Assembly (NCBI GenBank): GCA_003476445.1
Contig: DMUF01000226.1
Location: 6,734 to 12,886, forward strand
Direction of reading: 5' to 3'
Source of the DNA: Gammaproteobacteria bacterium
GTDB lineage: Bacteria; Pseudomonadota; Gammaproteobacteria; Pseudomonadales; Azotimanducaceae
Length of the DNA stretch: 6,153 nt
The notes below the pieces were generated by a model. That model saw only the letters and a list, made by a program, of their open reading frames with translations. It was not told the DNA's origin and did no database searches. Numbering within the stretch: position 1 is the stretch's first letter; each line of letters opens with the position of its first letter. Made by a program: the position numbers and the translations under genes. Below are positions 5,225 to 6,153 of this stretch, one piece after another.

Positions 5225-6153
5225 GGTGCGGGTCGAGACCCGCAGCGTGCCGGCTGGCGCGCGCTTCCCGAAGGACATTGCGCCGCTGCTCGCGCGCATC
5301 TACGCGGCGCGTGGCCTGCAAGACGCGTTGGAGCTCGATCGGTCGTTAGGACGCCTCATCACACCGGACGCTCTCGACGATATCGATCGCGCGGCACAGC
5401 GTGTGGCGCAGGCGATCAGAGCGGACGAATCCATACTCATCGTTGGCGACTACGATGCAGACGGCGCGACCGCGGTCGCGCTCTCGGTATCTGTGCTGCG
5501 TGCGCTTGGTGCGAATGCCGTGGACTTTCTTGTGCCGAACCGGTTCCAGTTCGGCTACGGGTTGTCGCCGGAAATCGTCGCGCTGCTGAAGCATCGTCCA
5601 CCCCGCGTGCTGATCACGGTGGATAACGGCGTCTCGAGCGTGGCCGGGGTGGCGGCAGCCAATGAGCTCGGTATCGACGTGATCATCACGGATCATCACC
5701 TGCCGGGGCAGACGCTGCCCGATGCGTTTGCCATCGTGAATCCAAACCTCGCTGGCAGCGGATTTCCCAGTCGTGCGCTCGCTGGTGTCGGTGTTGCGTA
5801 CTACCTGTTTGCACGCGTGCGCGCGGCGCTGCGCGATGTGGGCTGGTTTACCAACCGGCCGGCCCCCAATCTCGCTGACTGGCTCGATCTGGTGGCGCTT
5901 GGCACCGTCGCGGACGTCGTTCCGCTCGATCATAACAACCGTGTTCTCGTGCACCAGGGTATTGCCCGCATGCGGACAGGTCGCTGCCGCCCGGGCATCC
6001 GGGCGCTTGCGGAGATCGCGAAGAAGACACTCGCGCGACTGACGGAGCAGGACCTGGGGTTCGCGCTCGGTCCCCGGCTGAATGCGGCAGGTCGGCTCGA
6101 GGACATGGCGATTGGTATCCGCTGTCTGCTCGCCGATGACCCGGGTGAGGCGC
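5217..6153 (+). CDS. recJ: Single-stranded-DNA-specific exonuclease RecJ (3' end beyond window)
   Basis: RecJ degrades single-stranded DNA 5' to 3' and works in RecF-pathway recombination, mismatch repair and base excision repair. The window holds 312 complete codons, about the first half, of a protein usually near 570 residues. The frame runs open to the edge without a stop. The DHH-family metal-binding motifs are intact: GDYDADGAT (77-85, Asp78/80/82), VDNGVSS (135-141, Asp136), TDHHLPG (158-164, Asp159-His-His) and LVALGTVADVVPL (224-236, Asp233). FALGPRLNAAGRL (282-294) is also characteristic. The start is ATG 5217 inside the end of hom (ATGACTGA), with GGAAG (5203-5207) 9 nt upstream. 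The overlap points to coupled translation from the hom message. The match to E. coli RecJ is strong throughout. DHHA1 and the C-terminal OB domain are not visible here. Confidence 0.97.
   Translation, partial: MTEVRVETRSVPAGARFPKDIAPLLARIYAARGLQDALELDRSLGRLITPDALDDIDRAAQRVAQAIRADESILIVGDYDADGATAVALSVSVLRALGANAVDFLVPNRFQFGYGLSPEIVALLKHRPPRVLITVDNGVSSVAGVAAANELGIDVIITDHHLPGQTLPDAFAIVNPNLAGSGFPSRALAGVGVAYYLFARVRAALRDVGWFTNRPAPNLADWLDLVALGTVADVVPLDHNNRVLVHQGIARMRTGRCRPGIRALAEIAKKTLARLTEQDLGFALGPRLNAAGRLEDMAIGIRCLLADDPGEA

Overview
The window is about 6.2 kb of high-GC, densely packed bacterial chromosome with every gene on the + strand. Gene content and order (rpsP-rimM-trmD-rplS, then xerD, dsbC, hom, recJ) point to a gammaproteobacterium. 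The proteins align closely by eye with the Escherichia coli and Pseudomonas versions, and a periplasmic DsbC with a CGYC active site fits. I cannot name a genus. Nothing looks mobile or recently acquired: there is no insertion sequence, prophage, CRISPR array, tRNA or rRNA.

Layout: positions 1-90 hold a short non-coding leader with a tandem 11-bp repeat and a weak candidate promoter. Positions 91-2091 are the classical trmD operon: ribosomal protein S16 (rpsP), the 16S rRNA maturation factor RimM, the tRNA m1G37 methyltransferase TrmD and ribosomal protein L19 (rplS). Positions 2088-3020 encode the tyrosine recombinase XerD, whose reading frame has no ATG, GTG or TTG where the protein must begin. 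Its best start is a CTG overlapping the rplS stop. Positions 3062-3871 encode the exported disulfide isomerase DsbC, positions 3935-5224 homoserine dehydrogenase (hom), and 5217 to the window end the first 312 residues of the exonuclease RecJ, which overlaps hom by 8 nt.

The first four genes serve ribosome assembly and translation fidelity. XerD (chromosome dimer resolution) and RecJ (recombination and repair) are DNA-maintenance genes, with DsbC (periplasmic protein folding) and Hom (threonine/methionine/isoleucine branch of aspartate metabolism) between them. The tight spacing suggests much co-transcription.

The window is a conserved housekeeping region and I do not see an undescribed system in it. 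The parts worth a second look are small: the non-canonical xerD start, a perfect 10-bp hairpin lodged in the first codons of xerD just after the ribosomal operon, a hairpin that covers the rimM GTG start, and a nested inverted repeat in front of rplS.
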